A stretch of 64,000 bases of DNA, from NCBI GenBank assembly GCA_028641055.1, contig CM054061.1:30987523-31051522 (forward strand), read 5' to 3'. Made by a program: the position numbers and the translations under genes. Below, piece by piece: positions 12,150 to 23,407 of the stretch (position 1 is the stretch's first letter; each line of letters opens with the position of its first letter). This DNA is from Alopecurus myosuroides. Taxonomy: Eukaryota; Streptophyta; Magnoliopsida; Poales; Poaceae. Under the pieces are notes generated by a model that had not been told where the DNA came from, made no database searches, and was given only the letters and a program-made list of their open reading frames with translations.

Positions 12150-14267
12150 CCAATTGAGATCTTGTGGTCCTCTTGCCCCTTAGATCTCATATGGAGTTTT
12201 CATTAAGCCTTTGCGAATGTAGAGACGGTTTGAGGAATGACAAGCCGCATAGATGGCTTCGGGCCATAGCTATTGAAGAGATTTATGTTAGAGAATGGGG
12301 TATGCTATCCTAGCACAAACCAAAATTTTCTACCGCGTTCATCCTAGGAATCCCTGCAAGTAATCGATCACGGAGCCATGAAATAACTATTGACGCGCCG
12401 TGCAGTGGAAGATTGTCGATTTGCGCGTCGCTGCCGATCTCCTCCTCCTCGCGATCCCGCGTACAGTTCCTCGCGGATCCCACGAACGATTCGTCCAAGC
12501 GCCACAAGTGCGGCGCCTCCAAGGTATCCACACGTAAAAGGATGGAACATCGTGGTCGGGATGCTAGCACCGATGGCGCGATCTAGGTGGAGAGAGGGCG
12601 GCGGCTAGGGTTTGTGTCTCACATAACTAGTGTATCCTAGGCTGCCCACTCCTCACGTATATATAGTCCTTTTAGTGGGCTACTACATTAGAGGCCCATT
12701 AGTACTATAAACCAAATTAGATGGATCACATCCAAACTATGTTTCATACCCCTTAAGTATGTGACCCTATAGGTTCACGTATATATGGACATGGCACGAG
12801 TACACTACTCGACCAATAATCGGTAGCGGCCTCTAGCAAGACGTGCCGACCCCAAATATACGTAAAGATCATATCGGACGAACCTTCCACAATATTGCAT
12901 ACTTGTTCCCTTTGCCTCGCGATATTGGATCAAGCCCAAGGTGAGAACTTGTCATCCTTGTTATAGCTAGATCATCTTTCTCGATTTCCATGACTCGGAA
13001 TCCCTTAAACACGGTTAACACTTAACCAAGAGTACGGCATTCTAGATCCAGTCATTCGAGTGGCCAAGACATATCTCTCTGATATACGGAGGGCAAATCC
13101 CGTCTTGATCAATCATGACTCGCGGCATGTTTCTTGACAAACTCGAAAGCTACCTTTATAACTACCATGTCATGTTGTAGCGTTTGATAGCCCCAAGGTA
13201 AGCCCTTACACATCCCAAGCACATGCGAATATCTCAGGTCTAAGGAATCAACATACTTATTATATGAGATCAACTGATGACATGGAAGAATATACTATAC
13301 TCACAGTGTATCATGGTGGGTCAGTCCAACCCATGTTCTCCAACATGTGTCCACATTATTGATCGACATCTCCATGTCCATGATCCGTGAAACATGATCA
13401 TCTATCAATACATGTGCTAGTCACTAACTCATATGCATCCCTCATATGATTGTTGACTAGGAACATATTTAGAATAACATCATAGAGATAAGGGGTTTCA
13501 CAAATGAATCACGTATTCATTAACAAATATCATGATAGTTTATTCATGGGATGGAATAACAATTATTCTTATTTAGATATTCATAAACATATGGAAATAT
13601 CATCATCAATATGATTGCCTCTAGGGCATATTTCCAACAATTTATACTCCACCAACATGGTCCTATCCATATCCAAGAGAGTCCGGTTCTTCCTTTTGGT
13701 TGCACCATTTTGTTCAGGGGTATATGCAGCGGAATATTGATGAAGAATCCCCTCTTCATAAAACTCATTTAGATCACTCCTAATGGCCAAGATGGGAACA
13801 GTGTGTTGACGTTGAACATGGTTGGTGTGTTGACGTTGAACATGGTTGGAGAAGTCGATGACGGCTTGTTGGGTATCAATTTTCAACTTAAAAAAATTAA
13901 CCCAAGTATATCTTGAATAGTCATCCACAATCACCAAGCAATACTTCTTCCCACCAAGACCTGCCTCGGACACGACACCAAAGAGATCCACATCAAGAAG
14001 TTCCAATATCCTGTTTGATGAAATGGTAGTCTTGCTTGGGTGGGCGGAATCATGCTTATTTCCTTCGACACAAGCCCTACAAACATGATCTTTGGCAAAG
14101 AAAACATTTTCTTTTAGTCCGAGGATGTGGCCACCTTTATGAAGAATTTGCAAAGTTCTCATGTTGGCATGGGATAGGCGGCGATGCCACAACCACCCCA
14201 CATCTACCTTTCCAAATAGACACAACGCTTGAGTGTTGGTAGACCCAAAAAAGTCTACCACATACAA
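12150..14267 (-). pseudogene. pol: copia integrase of E, split by the solo LTR
   Basis: Pre-integrase and catalytic core: WHRRLSHANM, a C-x2-C pair (CRACVEGNK), the D of DVDLFG, IVDDYSRYTWV, and ENGATKRKNRTLLDM, where the conserved Glu region of copia integrases lies. The right part is 13640-14267. After the solo LTR the frame resumes at about 12285 with WPEAI and NRLYIRKG down to about 12180. A 24 bp in-frame tandem duplication (about 13800-13848) doubles the peptide NHVQRQHT. The linker between integrase and RT appears shortened. Not functional. Confidence 0.8.
12286..13639 (-). mobile_element. solo LTR of an Angela/BARE/WIS-like copia element
   Basis: 1354 bp, minus strand TGTTGGAAATATGCCCTAGA ... 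CTCTAACA, flanked by a perfect 5 bp duplication ATTTA (12281-12285 and 13640-13644). No internal region is present, so the element was probably reduced by LTR-LTR recombination. A TATA-like GTATATATAG lies at 12657-12666. It interrupts the integrase of E; removing it rejoins VEYK with the following WPEAI motif. The family name rests on the recognisable LTR start. Confidence 0.85.
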
Positions 14268-14268
14268 C

Positions 14269-14620
14269 TCATTTTGGACATGCCCTAGAAACTTCTAGAG
14301 TCTTTCTCCACAAAAGTACCACGATATCAGGTTCAAAGAAATCGGAGAAACCCATCTTCCCTAAAGCACGAACTATAAGTAAATTGTAACCAAGGGATTC
14401 AACACGCATGACATTTTCAAGAGTGATGTTAGGAGCAACAACCACCTTGACGAAACCTGTTACCTTATAGTTTGAATTATCTCCATAAGTGACGGTTGAT
14501 TGATTTATATTTGGTCTCAACTCTGTCATAAGCTCTCTGCTTCCGGTCATATGACTTTTACACCCACTATCAAGTATCCATTTTGACCCGCTGGAATCAT
14601 AGTCCTACAAGAAATAATTG
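14269..14620 (-). pseudogene. copia aspartic protease of E
   Basis: The reading KWILDSGCKSHMTG (about 14585-14540) is the copia protease active site with the catalytic Asp in DSG. It is followed by the YGDNSNYKVTG strand and the hydrophobic LENVMRVESLGYNLL segment. The DSGC form is known from SIRE/Maximus-type elements. Downstream is the integrase, upstream a Lys-rich linker. Confidence 0.75.
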
Positions 14621-15052
14621 ACTAGAGTTAGGACCCGAGGAGGGTCCTCTCATGTTAGAAACAAGGGTCTTGGGAACCCAAATAGTGTAGTCAAAGTAAC
14701 CCTCAATAGGACCAACATATTTAGCTTGCACAACACCATAAAAATCAAGAAATAAGAAATGGTGAGGATTGTTATTTCCCGCGGGGTTGGTACGAGTAGT
14801 TTCGCCCCTAATGACAATACCACCCACACCAACATTCTTCTTCTTCTTGTTCTTCATCTTGGCAACATAGCCAAGACCTTGCTTTCCATTTTTTGTGGCC
14901 TTGGAGCCACACTTAGTGGTTTCACAACAACACCAGGGCTATTTCCCTTTAGCCTTGCAAGCTCTTCCTTCAACCTATCATTCTTCTCAATAATATTTGC
15001 ACGATCACAAGAAGAACTAGAAGTACCAGGCACATTAAATTGATCTAGACAT

Positions 15053-16913
15053 CTAGTTGAGTTTGAAGTTTTTCATGTGACTTGCTGGGTTAGAGTGTTC
15101 ACTCTCCAAGGCCTTGTGAGCCTTGGTGAGCTTCTCTAGTTCCTCGGTTAGTTTATCATGACCAATATCAAACTCAAACTTTTTATTTTTAGCCATTTTA
15201 TACTTTGCAATAGCACTGGCACATTCCTTAGTGATTTTATACATTAATTCATTATGTGACTCCTCAATAGTCTCAAATTTCTCCTCAAGAGAGACTATAA
15301 GCTTATGCTCCTCTTTAAGAGAAATTTTGAGAGATGCCTTTTCAAGAGCATCCTCTCTATCGGTTTCACCTTTCATCTCAAGGGCCTCTTGGGCCCCATC
15401 CAATTGGCTCATGATAAGATCCAAGTACCTTTTGGTCTCACCTTGCATGTTAGACATAAAGATACCCAACGAGGCAATTTCATCTTCTACACTAAGACTA
15501 GCAAGATTATTCTTTTCATTTTGAGTCTTTAGAGGGGGAATACGATGATACCTCAATGTCCTTTGACATGAAGCACTTTGCGGAAGGTTGAGGAAGATTC
15601 TCATTGGAGGATTCAAAGAGATATGGGGATGATGAAGATGCAATAGAAATAGTGACCACTTCACTTGTGGTTTCTTCTTCTTCATCATCGCATCACCGGA
15701 ATCATAATGTTCTTGAGTCACAAGCACAAATATTGAAGTTGGCTTCTTGTTGGAGGATTTCTTCTTGAAGAAATGTTTCTTGTCAGGGAGCTTAGACTTA
15801 TCCTTGGGAATAAGTTTCCCTCCTTAAGATTCTCTATTCTCGAAAAGGCACCTGGCAATGATGTGATACTTGTCCTCACAATTGAAACAATCTCTAACTT
15901 TGTGAGTCCCTTACTTGCCATAGGTTGACTTGGTCTTCTCCACAACATATGCCTTGGCCTTGGAAGGGCTCTTCCAAAACTTTTGAACCGCAAGGGCAAT
16001 AAAGTCCTTGAGCACCGGATCGTACTCTTTGGCACTTAGAGGAGACAACTCTTCTTCCGATTCAACCTCTTGATCATGGTTCACCACCTTGGTCACAAAC
16101 TTGGCCTTGAAAGCTACGGAGGCCCCTTTGTGCATTCCAATAGCACGAGCACGAGTGTGTTGAGCAAGATTTGTTTGAACTTGAAATGAGTCCATCTCTT
16201 GCATCACCTCAGTTGAAGTCATGAGATGGTAGTTTTGTCTTCCTTGAAGGATCCTCAGGTCCACAAACTCAAATGGCATGAGGGCACTCACATACTTCCT
16301 CTTGATCCAAGCATCATCTATATGAGTGGCACCAAGACCACAAAAGGCGGTGGCAAGGGTCTTGAGTCTTTGATACATGTCCTGATGGCATTCACCATCA
16401 TGCATATAGAACCCTTCGACCTCATTTCTCAAGGCATAAAACCTATTCCTCTTCATGCTTTAATTTCCCATCAAGCATGGATACAAGAGCATCCCATGAT
16501 TCTTTGGCGGTGGATAATTGTTGAATGCGTGGAATGATCTTCTCACCCGCGTCTTGTTGAATCATGTGCAAGGCCACAAAGTTGAGTAGACAATCAACCA
16601 CTTCTCTTCTTGTTAAGTTATTTAGATGAACGGGCTTGTATCCATCTTCAATGACTCTCCATGGCTCAATGAAAGAAGAGTTCAAGTGAGTTTTCATCAA
16701 ATATTTTCATTGACCAAACGAATGTGCATCAATTTTAGGAGGGTCGCCTCTATTGTTTATATGAGGGTGTGGGATAGGAGGATTGTAAGAGTACCAACCG
16801 TGAACCTTATAGTAATCTTCCTTTCCACCCTCTACCTTAGAAGATGAAGGTTTCTTAAGAAGTTGAGTTTCACTTTTAGTGTCTTCACCATCATCCTCAT
16901 CACTTTTTGTCAT
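15053..16913 (-). pseudogene. gag: copia gag of E with coiled-coil tail, broken
   Basis: Frames 16913-16707, 16700-16443 and 16456-15911 hold the gag core: PWRVIEDGYKP-like start, LTRREVVDCLLNFVALHMI, and EGFYMHDGECHQDMYQRLKTL. A CCHC zinc knuckle reads CFNCEDKYHIIARC at about 15895-15850 and binds RNA in intact elements. Frame 15727-15053 is a long heptad-rich segment (TKRYLDLIMSQLDGAQEAL onward), probably a coiled coil, as some SIRE-type gags have. Several frameshifts separate the blocks. Confidence 0.75.
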
Positions 16914-17140
16914 CCGAAATCTCTTCCCAGGACTCCGCCGATGGGGATGCCGTGTCCTTGGCCTTCAAGAGTTGCGCTATAATTTAACGCAAGTCTTTCA
17001 TTTGGGTATCCATGGAGGAGGTCAAAGAATTATTCAATTCCTTAAGATCATCCATGGTGGCCGGTTCCGCGGACACAGACGGACCCTCTTCGATGGCCAT
17101 ACTAAACTCTTTGGCGGTTAAGCCCAAAATAAGAGCAGAG

Positions 17141-17154
17141 GCTCTCATATCAAT
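17141..17154 (-). promoter_or_regulatory. decayed initiator-tRNA-Met primer site of E
   Basis: Minus strand reads TTGATATGAGAGC next to the LTR end. The usual copia site is TGGTATCAGAGC; at least two bases differ. Confidence 0.6.
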
Positions 17155-17297
17155 TGAACGGGTAGTATGGCCACCTAGAAGGCGGGTCAATAGGTGCTAT
17201 TTCCAAATTTTAATAGTTTTCGATTTAGGCTTGACACAAAAGGTAATTATCTATAAATGCCACTATGGTGAATTTACCTGAATGACAAGGGATACAC
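17155..17297 (-). repeat. 5' LTR of copia E, inner piece
   Basis: Ends ...CCCGTTCA on the minus strand beside the primer site. It is broken by B at 17298, and the LTR continues at 40957. B is flanked by TACAC (17293-17297) and TACAT (40957-40961), a 5 bp duplication with one C-to-T difference. Confidence 0.7.
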
Positions 17298-18699
17298 TGA
17301 TACGTCATAAACGTATCCCTAATTTCTGATGTTCCATGTTGTTTCCCACATGTTTTCCTTACACTTTATGTCATTTTTACACGTTTTCCAAGACTAACCT
17401 ATTAACAAGATGCCACAGAGCTAGTTCCCTGTTTTCTGTTGGTTTTAGTTTCAGAAAAGTTGTTCTGGAAATATTCTTGGAATTGGAAAATTCGAAAGCC
17501 AGAAGTCTTAGAAGTCCTGGATGCTTCCAGAAGTCCCGAAGAGTTCCGGAGGGGGGGCACAGAGTGGCCACACCATGGGGTGGCGCGGGTCCCGCTGGCC
17601 GCGCCACTTAGGGGTGTAGGCCCCCTGGCCACCCCCCGGTATCGCCCTTTCGTATATTTATACTCCCCCAAGGGAAAACCCTAAACACATCGACGTTTTC
17701 CACAAAATACATTCGTAGCTCCGTCGCCGCCACTGACAAGTTTCAGGGGACAGATCTCTGTTTTGGCACCCTGCCGGGACGGGGAAGTGCCCCCGGAAGC
17801 CATCTCCATAGACTCCACCACCATCTCCATCATCGTTGATGTCTCCTTTTATGAGGAGGGAGTAGTTCTCCCCCGAGGCCGAGGGCTCTGTCGGTACCTA
17901 TGTGGTTCATCTCTCTCTCCCATGGTGTGATATTTATGTGATCATGAGCTTTGTAATCTAGCTGAATATGTAGATTGATCTTCATATGTTATGCTACTCA
18001 AGTGTTTTTGTTATCTCCATAAACACTTTGACCACGGGGTAAAGGTGATAGTGTGTGCACCGTGTGTTTTAGCATGATATTTATATCTTGTGTTGGAAAA
18101 TGAACCTATGAAATTGTGGTGTTTGCTTGGAACCATCTAGGTCCCATGGTGATAGCATGGGGGTTACTTTGTTGGGAAAGTGCTTACTCTGAGGAGTGTT
18201 GTTAAAGCCCTACGCAATGATTAGTGTTCTTATTCGACCACAGAGTGGTTCGGAGTATCATAGTGAAGAAATGATATTTATGCATTCAATTATGTTTTCA
18301 TTGTTGAGAGTGTCCTCTAGTGAAAGTAGGAGCCCTAGGCCTTATTTCCAAGCATTGAAACACTGTTTTCCGCCTGTTCTGCTACATGTTTGCTTGCTGC
18401 CATTTTTATTTCAGATTTTTATTATCACTTATAATCATCCATACTACTTGTATATTACTCTCTCTTCACCGAACTAGTGCACCTATATACCTGACAAGTA
18501 TATTGGGTGTGTTGGGGACACAAGAGACTTATTGTATCTTGATTGCAGGGTTGCTTGAGAGGGATATATTTGACCTCTACCTCCCTGAGTTCAATAAACC
18601 TTGGGTGATCCACTTAAGAGAAACTTGTTGTTGTCCTACAAACCTCTGCACTTGAAGGCCCAATACTGTCTACAAGAATAGAAGCGTGCGTAGACATCA
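17298..18699 (+). repeat. 5' LTR of gypsy element B
   Basis: 1402 bp, TGATACGTCATAAACGTATC ... CGTGCGTAGACATCA. It has the GC hairpin motif (17569-17586) followed by a TATA-like TATATTTATA (17653-17662). It is the undamaged reference for the broken 3' LTR. Confidence 0.85.
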
Positions 18700-18709
18700 A
18701 GCTCTTTTC

Positions 18710-18727
18710 TGGCGCTGTTGTCGGGGA
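18710..18727 (+). promoter_or_regulatory. tRNA-Asp primer binding site of B, mutated
   Basis: TGGCGCTGTTGTCGGGGA. The intact form in D (33747-33763) and C (minus, 29168-29151) is TGGCGCCGTTGCCGGGGA, complementary to the 3' end of plant tRNA-Asp. Both differences are C-to-T in CG/CCG context. Confidence 0.8.
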
Positions 18728-18967
18728 GGTAAGGTAAAAGGTACTCACATCCTCGGGTGTGAGTGCTCGAAGTTATTTCCTTTAGATTCTGCAATTTTAT
18801 ATTTTTGTTTCTTGTTTTCACTAGTTAGGCTTATTTTTACTTGTTGCTTGTTTTTATTTTTACTAGTTAGTCTTAATGGAAAACAAAAAAAAATTAGAGA
18901 GCTTTATTTGCATTCTAGTAGAAATGTTATTAGCATTAATTATTTGGATACCATTATTTCTAGTACT

Positions 18968-20000
18968 ATGGAAAATTCTAAGCTTGGGGAATCTAGTTTT
19001 TATAAACCTTTTAGTTTTCCAGTTTTAGAGAAGAAAATTTGCTCTGATGATACTTTATCTCCCATATGTGATAAACCTAATGATGCTTGTGATATTTTAA
19101 ATCCTCCTTCTGAAAGCATCGCTTTTAAAATACGCAAGAAAATTGTTGAACTTGTTATGGATAACCGCTATTTTGGAGATGGAACTGTCCATCCTAGTGA
19201 TCATTTACACTTTACGCATAAATTATGCGAGTTATTCAAGTGTGCGCGTATCTCAACGTACCAAATTAAGAGGAGGCTATTCCCTTTGTCACTTGAGGAC
19301 AAAGCAAGGGAATGGTATAAACTACTAGATGATCCTCATCATTTGGAGTGGAAGGAAATTGAATCTCTCTTTTACTCTAAATTTTATCCTTCTCATGAAC
19401 TGTATTTAGATAGGAATTACATTTATAATTTTTGGCCTTATGATGGAGAAAGCATTGCCCAAGCTTGGGGAAGACTTAAAACATTAATACTCAAATGTCC
19501 TAACAATGAGCTTCCTGAGGAAATAATTGTTACTAATTTTTATGCAAGGCTTTCAGGACATTGGAAGGATTATCTAGATACCTGTTCAGAGGGTTCTTTT
19601 TGAAGTAAGAAGGTTGAAGCTAGGTGGGATCTTCTTGAGAGGATTCGAATCAATAGTGAAGATTGGAATAACAACAAAGGTAAAGAGTCAGGTATAAACT
19701 ATGAGTATGATTGCATTAATACTTTTGCTAAAACTGCTGATTTTCATGAGCTTAATGCTAAATATGGTCTTGATCCTGAAATTGTTGTTGGTTGGTATAG
19801 ATCAGTTGCTTCTTATCTTAATATTTCTAAAGGAAATTTAGACATATATCATGAACCTTTTAAAGACACTTGCATGGAAAATGAAATTGTTATTGATGAT
19901 TGCATTAAACATTCTCAAACTTCTGAAAGTATTATTTCTTATAAGCATGTTAATTTTTGTGAAGCACTCAGACCTTGTGAAAAGAATAAAATTTAAGAAG
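18968..20000 (+). pseudogene. gag: gag-like protein of B, interrupted
   Basis: From ATG 18968 the frame reads MENSKLGESSF and then the retrotransposon gag core: HFTHKLCELF, LFPLSLEDKAREWY, FYSKFYPSHE, ESIAQAWGRLKTLILKCPNN. Gag forms the virus-like particle. A TGA at 19601-19603 interrupts it at GSF; the same frame goes on with SKKVEARWDLLERIR to a second stop near 19996. Another ATG at 18877 opens a different frame and is probably not used. No zinc knuckle was seen. The lost Thr/Arg codon makes this copy defective. Confidence 0.75.
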
Positions 20001-20054
20001 ATTATTGTATTCATCATAGGAATGAAAAAACTAGAATGTGGAGTAGGGCTCTAG

Positions 20055-21098
20055 ATGATCTTGGTGAAAAAGTTTGTGTCCTCTATCCTTTTATTTGTGA
20101 ACTTTTCTATAAAACGGGTCATTTTAATTTCCAATGCTCAGGCCATGATAGTAGCCTTTTTGAATCCTATGAGTACTTCAAGTTTGTATTGTGATGACAT
20201 GATCACCCCTAATGAGCATGATGAACTTACACTATTTTTGGGGTGTGAAGAGTTATTAAGAAAAACTTCTTTGATAGATATGAGTGCTTTTGATATGAAT
20301 AGTGTCTTGCAAGGATGCCCTTTTTATTGTGTTGATAATTGCCATGCAATTACTTACATACAAAATATTGTAAAAGCGGATACTTTACCAAAATATGACA
20401 GGACTAATATGTGTTTTGTTCTTATTAATGAAGAGGAGAAATCATCCAAAGTTCTTTCTACTGTTTCTGATAATAAACGAGGGTATGTGGAGAAGTTCCC
20501 TTTTAAGCCTCTCCCTACTAAAGAGGGCAAGAAGAAGAAGAAGAAGAAGAAGAGGAGGGGTAAAAGGAGAGAGGAAACGGTATCTCCCCCTAAGCATGTT
20601 GCTCATATTACAGCTTTTGCTAATGAGTCTGAACTCGATGATTTTCCTATGCCTGTTATTTATGAAATTGATCATGATTGGGAGAAACACACTACTTTTG
20701 ATATTGAAAATTTGTTTGGTACCAATTCTGAAAATGATAATAATAATGGTTGTACTATTAGTACCATCCATCTTCCCTCCAATGATGATATAGAAAGCTC
20801 TAAACTTGTGGATGATGTGTTTGAAAATCCCTTTGCTATTAATGATTATATGCTTGATACATCTCCTCCTAGTAAAAATGATGATATGTTTACAATTGAA
20901 CGCATTTTGGAAGACAACTATTTTATTGCTCGTGATGATACTCTTCCTCCAATATACGATGATTTCAATTATGAATATGATGTTTTTAGTCCATCTACTA
21001 TTGAGGAGAAAATTAATTATGATTTCAATATGCCTCCAGTCTCTGATAATTATTATAAAGAAAGTTATAACATAGGCTATAATTACAATCATCCATGA
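20055..21098 (+). CDS. ORF2 of B, unknown retrotransposon protein
   Basis: A 347-residue open frame following gag. It contains a Lys/Arg tract (residues about 159-175) coded by an AAG microsatellite at 20529-20556, and a long Asp/Asn/Tyr-rich C-terminal half. I see no protease, RT or zinc motif. The start is uncertain: the first residues may belong to a frameshifted continuation of gag, and the earliest residues that look coherent begin near 20170. The reverse strand also has a long open frame here, a side effect of low-complexity AT-rich codons. Probably a linker or gag C-terminal protein of this family. Confidence 0.45.
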   Translation: MILVKKFVSSILLFVNFSIKRVILISNAQAMIVAFLNPMSTSSLYCDDMITPNEHDELTLFLGCEELLRKTSLIDMSAFDMNSVLQGCPFYCVDNCHAITYIQNIVKADTLPKYDRTNMCFVLINEEEKSSKVLSTVSDNKRGYVEKFPFKPLPTKEGKKKKKKKKRRGKRREETVSPPKHVAHITAFANESELDDFPMPVIYEIDHDWEKHTTFDIENLFGTNSENDNNNGCTISTIHLPSNDDIESSKLVDDVFENPFAINDYMLDTSPPSKNDDMFTIERILEDNYFIARDDTLPPIYDDFNYEYDVFSPSTIEEKINYDFNMPPVSDNYYKESYNIGYNYNHP

Positions 21099-21144
21099 AA
21101 CTTGCCATAGTTATGGAGGGATTACCCAAAACCATATCTTTAAT

Positions 21145-21564
21145 ATGCAACTTGTCTATCATATTGGAGTTCTTTATGATAATCCTACTCCCGTTATTAT
21201 TAATAAGAGTGACTATGCTTATGTGGAGAGTAATAATTCTTTTATGCATGTGGCTCATGATAAGAATGTTTCATGTGATAGTTATATTGTTAATTTTATT
21301 CATGATGCTACTGGAAGTTATTATGAGATAGGGAAACATGGTTTTATGCATCTCAACAATATTAAGTTTCCTCTCATTTTGTTTAAAATTTTGAAGTTGC
21401 ACTTATTTTGCTTTCCTATGCTTGTTGCTTTGTGTTTTCATGACTTGTTTTTCTGCAAGATTATTTTTCATAGGAAGTGGGTTAGAATTAAACGTGTTTT
21501 ATATTTGCTTCTTGATGCTCTCTTATTGTACTTCAACTCTTATTTTTATGTGAGCATCTTTTAA
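21145..21564 (+). CDS. ORF3 of B, small hydrophobic protein
   Basis: 139 residues. The N-terminal 75 are polar; the C-terminal part has two hydrophobic stretches (about residues 77-110 and 118-136) that could be membrane segments, so it recalls env-position ORFs. It may be only the frameshifted end of ORF2, which stops 46 bp upstream. No family recognised. Confidence 0.3.
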   Translation: MQLVYHIGVLYDNPTPVIINKSDYAYVESNNSFMHVAHDKNVSCDSYIVNFIHDATGSYYEIGKHGFMHLNNIKFPLILFKILKLHLFCFPMLVALCFHDLFFCKIIFHRKWVRIKRVLYLLLDALLLYFNSYFYVSIF

Positions 21565-23407
21565 AAATCATTATGCCTAGCTGAAAGGCGTTAAAGAAAA
21601 GCGCTACCGGGAGACAACCCGTTTTATTTCTCTGTTTTCATTCAGTTTTCCTTTGTTTTATTTTGTGTTCTTTGCACCTGGGTGTTGTCTATTTCCTTAG
21701 AAACCCCTCTGTATATTTTATTTTGTGTTTTTGTTGAGCCAAGTAAAGGCTCTAGTGGAAAGTTGAGACTATATTTCAGATTTCTGCGCAGGAAACAGAT
21801 TTCTACTGTCCACTGTTAAATATGTATAAAATCACAGAAAACTCAAAATGACCTGAGATTTTTTGTTCTTAATCCTGGGCTATATACGCAACTTTTATTA
21901 GCTTACCACTTTTTGATTTGAGCAACAGAAGGTTTTAGAAAAAATCGATCTTTACCTACTGTTCTGTTTTGACAGATTTCTACCAATTATTGCATCTGCA
22001 TCTTAATCTCTTTCTTTTGGTGTTATTTTGAGAAAAAGAGTTCTAAAAGAAGTTGTGACAGTAGCTAATGTCTTTTTGAGCGCTAGGCTTGTGTTGAAAC
22101 TGAACCATGTGACTTTATTATTTCGATTGCACTAACGTTGCTAATGAAGATTGTGAGAAGTTTGGTGTGAAGGATGTTTTCAAGGGTCAAGAGAAGAGGA
22201 TGATATGATGTGATGAAGAAGGGTGAAGAGCCTAATCTTGGGGATGCCCCGGTGGTACATACCATAAAATTACAAGAATACTCAAGTGTCTAAGCTTGCG
22301 GATGCCCAAGGCATCCCCTTCTTCGTCAACAAATTATTAGGCCACTTCTAGTGAAACTATATTTTTATTCGGTCACATCTTATATGTTTTACTTGGAGCG
22401 TCTTTTTGTTTTCAGTTTTTATGGTTTTCTTTTCTGTAATAAATAGTTGGATCCTATCATACTTGTGTGGGAGAGTGACACGCTCCGTTATCATTGCTTA
22501 GAACACTCTAATTTTCATTCTTATTGTTCTGTGAGTGTTCACTTTTTGCTAGTACTGCGTTTAGCCCTTGTTTTTATGCATATCTTATTCAGAGATATTA
22601 GTTTTAGTAGTGTTATTTGAGTACACTCATGTTTTCTTTCTGTATCATAAAGAGTATATTTGTTAAAACATATCTTGTATGGTGCTTGTTGGGAAAAGAA
22701 AACCGCTGCTTGATGTAGAATTTATAACAGTGCAAGTAGAAGCTTGTATAGACTGTGGATAGAACTTTTTCATGCCATGATAAATGTTATTTTAGTTTGA
22801 AAGCCTTGTGGTTATTGAGTAGCATGAATAGCCTTAAAATAGTTGAGATCGTTTAATATGTCTTGAAAGATTCATGAGTTGTTCTTGTCATAGTAAAGCA
22901 TCAATTTGTGGTATTCTTTTCGAATGTTTTATTTGGTTGACTTGGCGCATGCTCACACCATGTTTATGAGTACAAACCAGTCACGAATAGCCTTCATGAC
23001 CATTTAGTTTTTGAACTTGTGATACCTCTTATGCTTTAATTAATGATGCGTATGTTGTTGTGCATGATTACGGCTCTTATGCTCTCTTGATTTGTCGCTC
23101 CCAGTCTTTTGCTAGCCTCCACCTGCACTGAGTATGGAATTCTACTCGTGCATCCAACTCCTTAAAACCAAAGTTTTCCCATTGTGTCCACCATACCTAC
23201 CTACATGTGGTATTTAACTGCCACTCCAAGTAAATTGCTCATGTGTTACCTTTAAAACCTTCCAAATTATTCCTGTTTTGTGTTCTTGTTTTTTCTCATG
23301 AGTACGTCAATAGAGAATCTTTATCTCACTTGTTGATTGTATTTCACACCCTGGACTAGTGGCTTCATCCGCTTATCCAAATGATAGAAGAGCTGGCAGC
23401 GGGGTAC
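21565..23407 (+). other. non-coding 3' internal region of B (first part)
   Basis: No gene. The shared stem-loop motif GCGCTACCGGGAGACAACCC lies at 21601-21620. 22240-22690 matches remnant H, 23080-23407 matches element A. A polypurine-like AAGCTTGCGGATGC is at 22291-22304. The region is cut at 23407 by C (target GGTAC, 23403-23407). Confidence 0.7.

Noticed and set aside
20442..21092. 216-codon minus-strand frame opposite ORF2 of B
   Set aside because: Low-complexity Ile-rich translation caused by the AT-rich sense codons; no domain.
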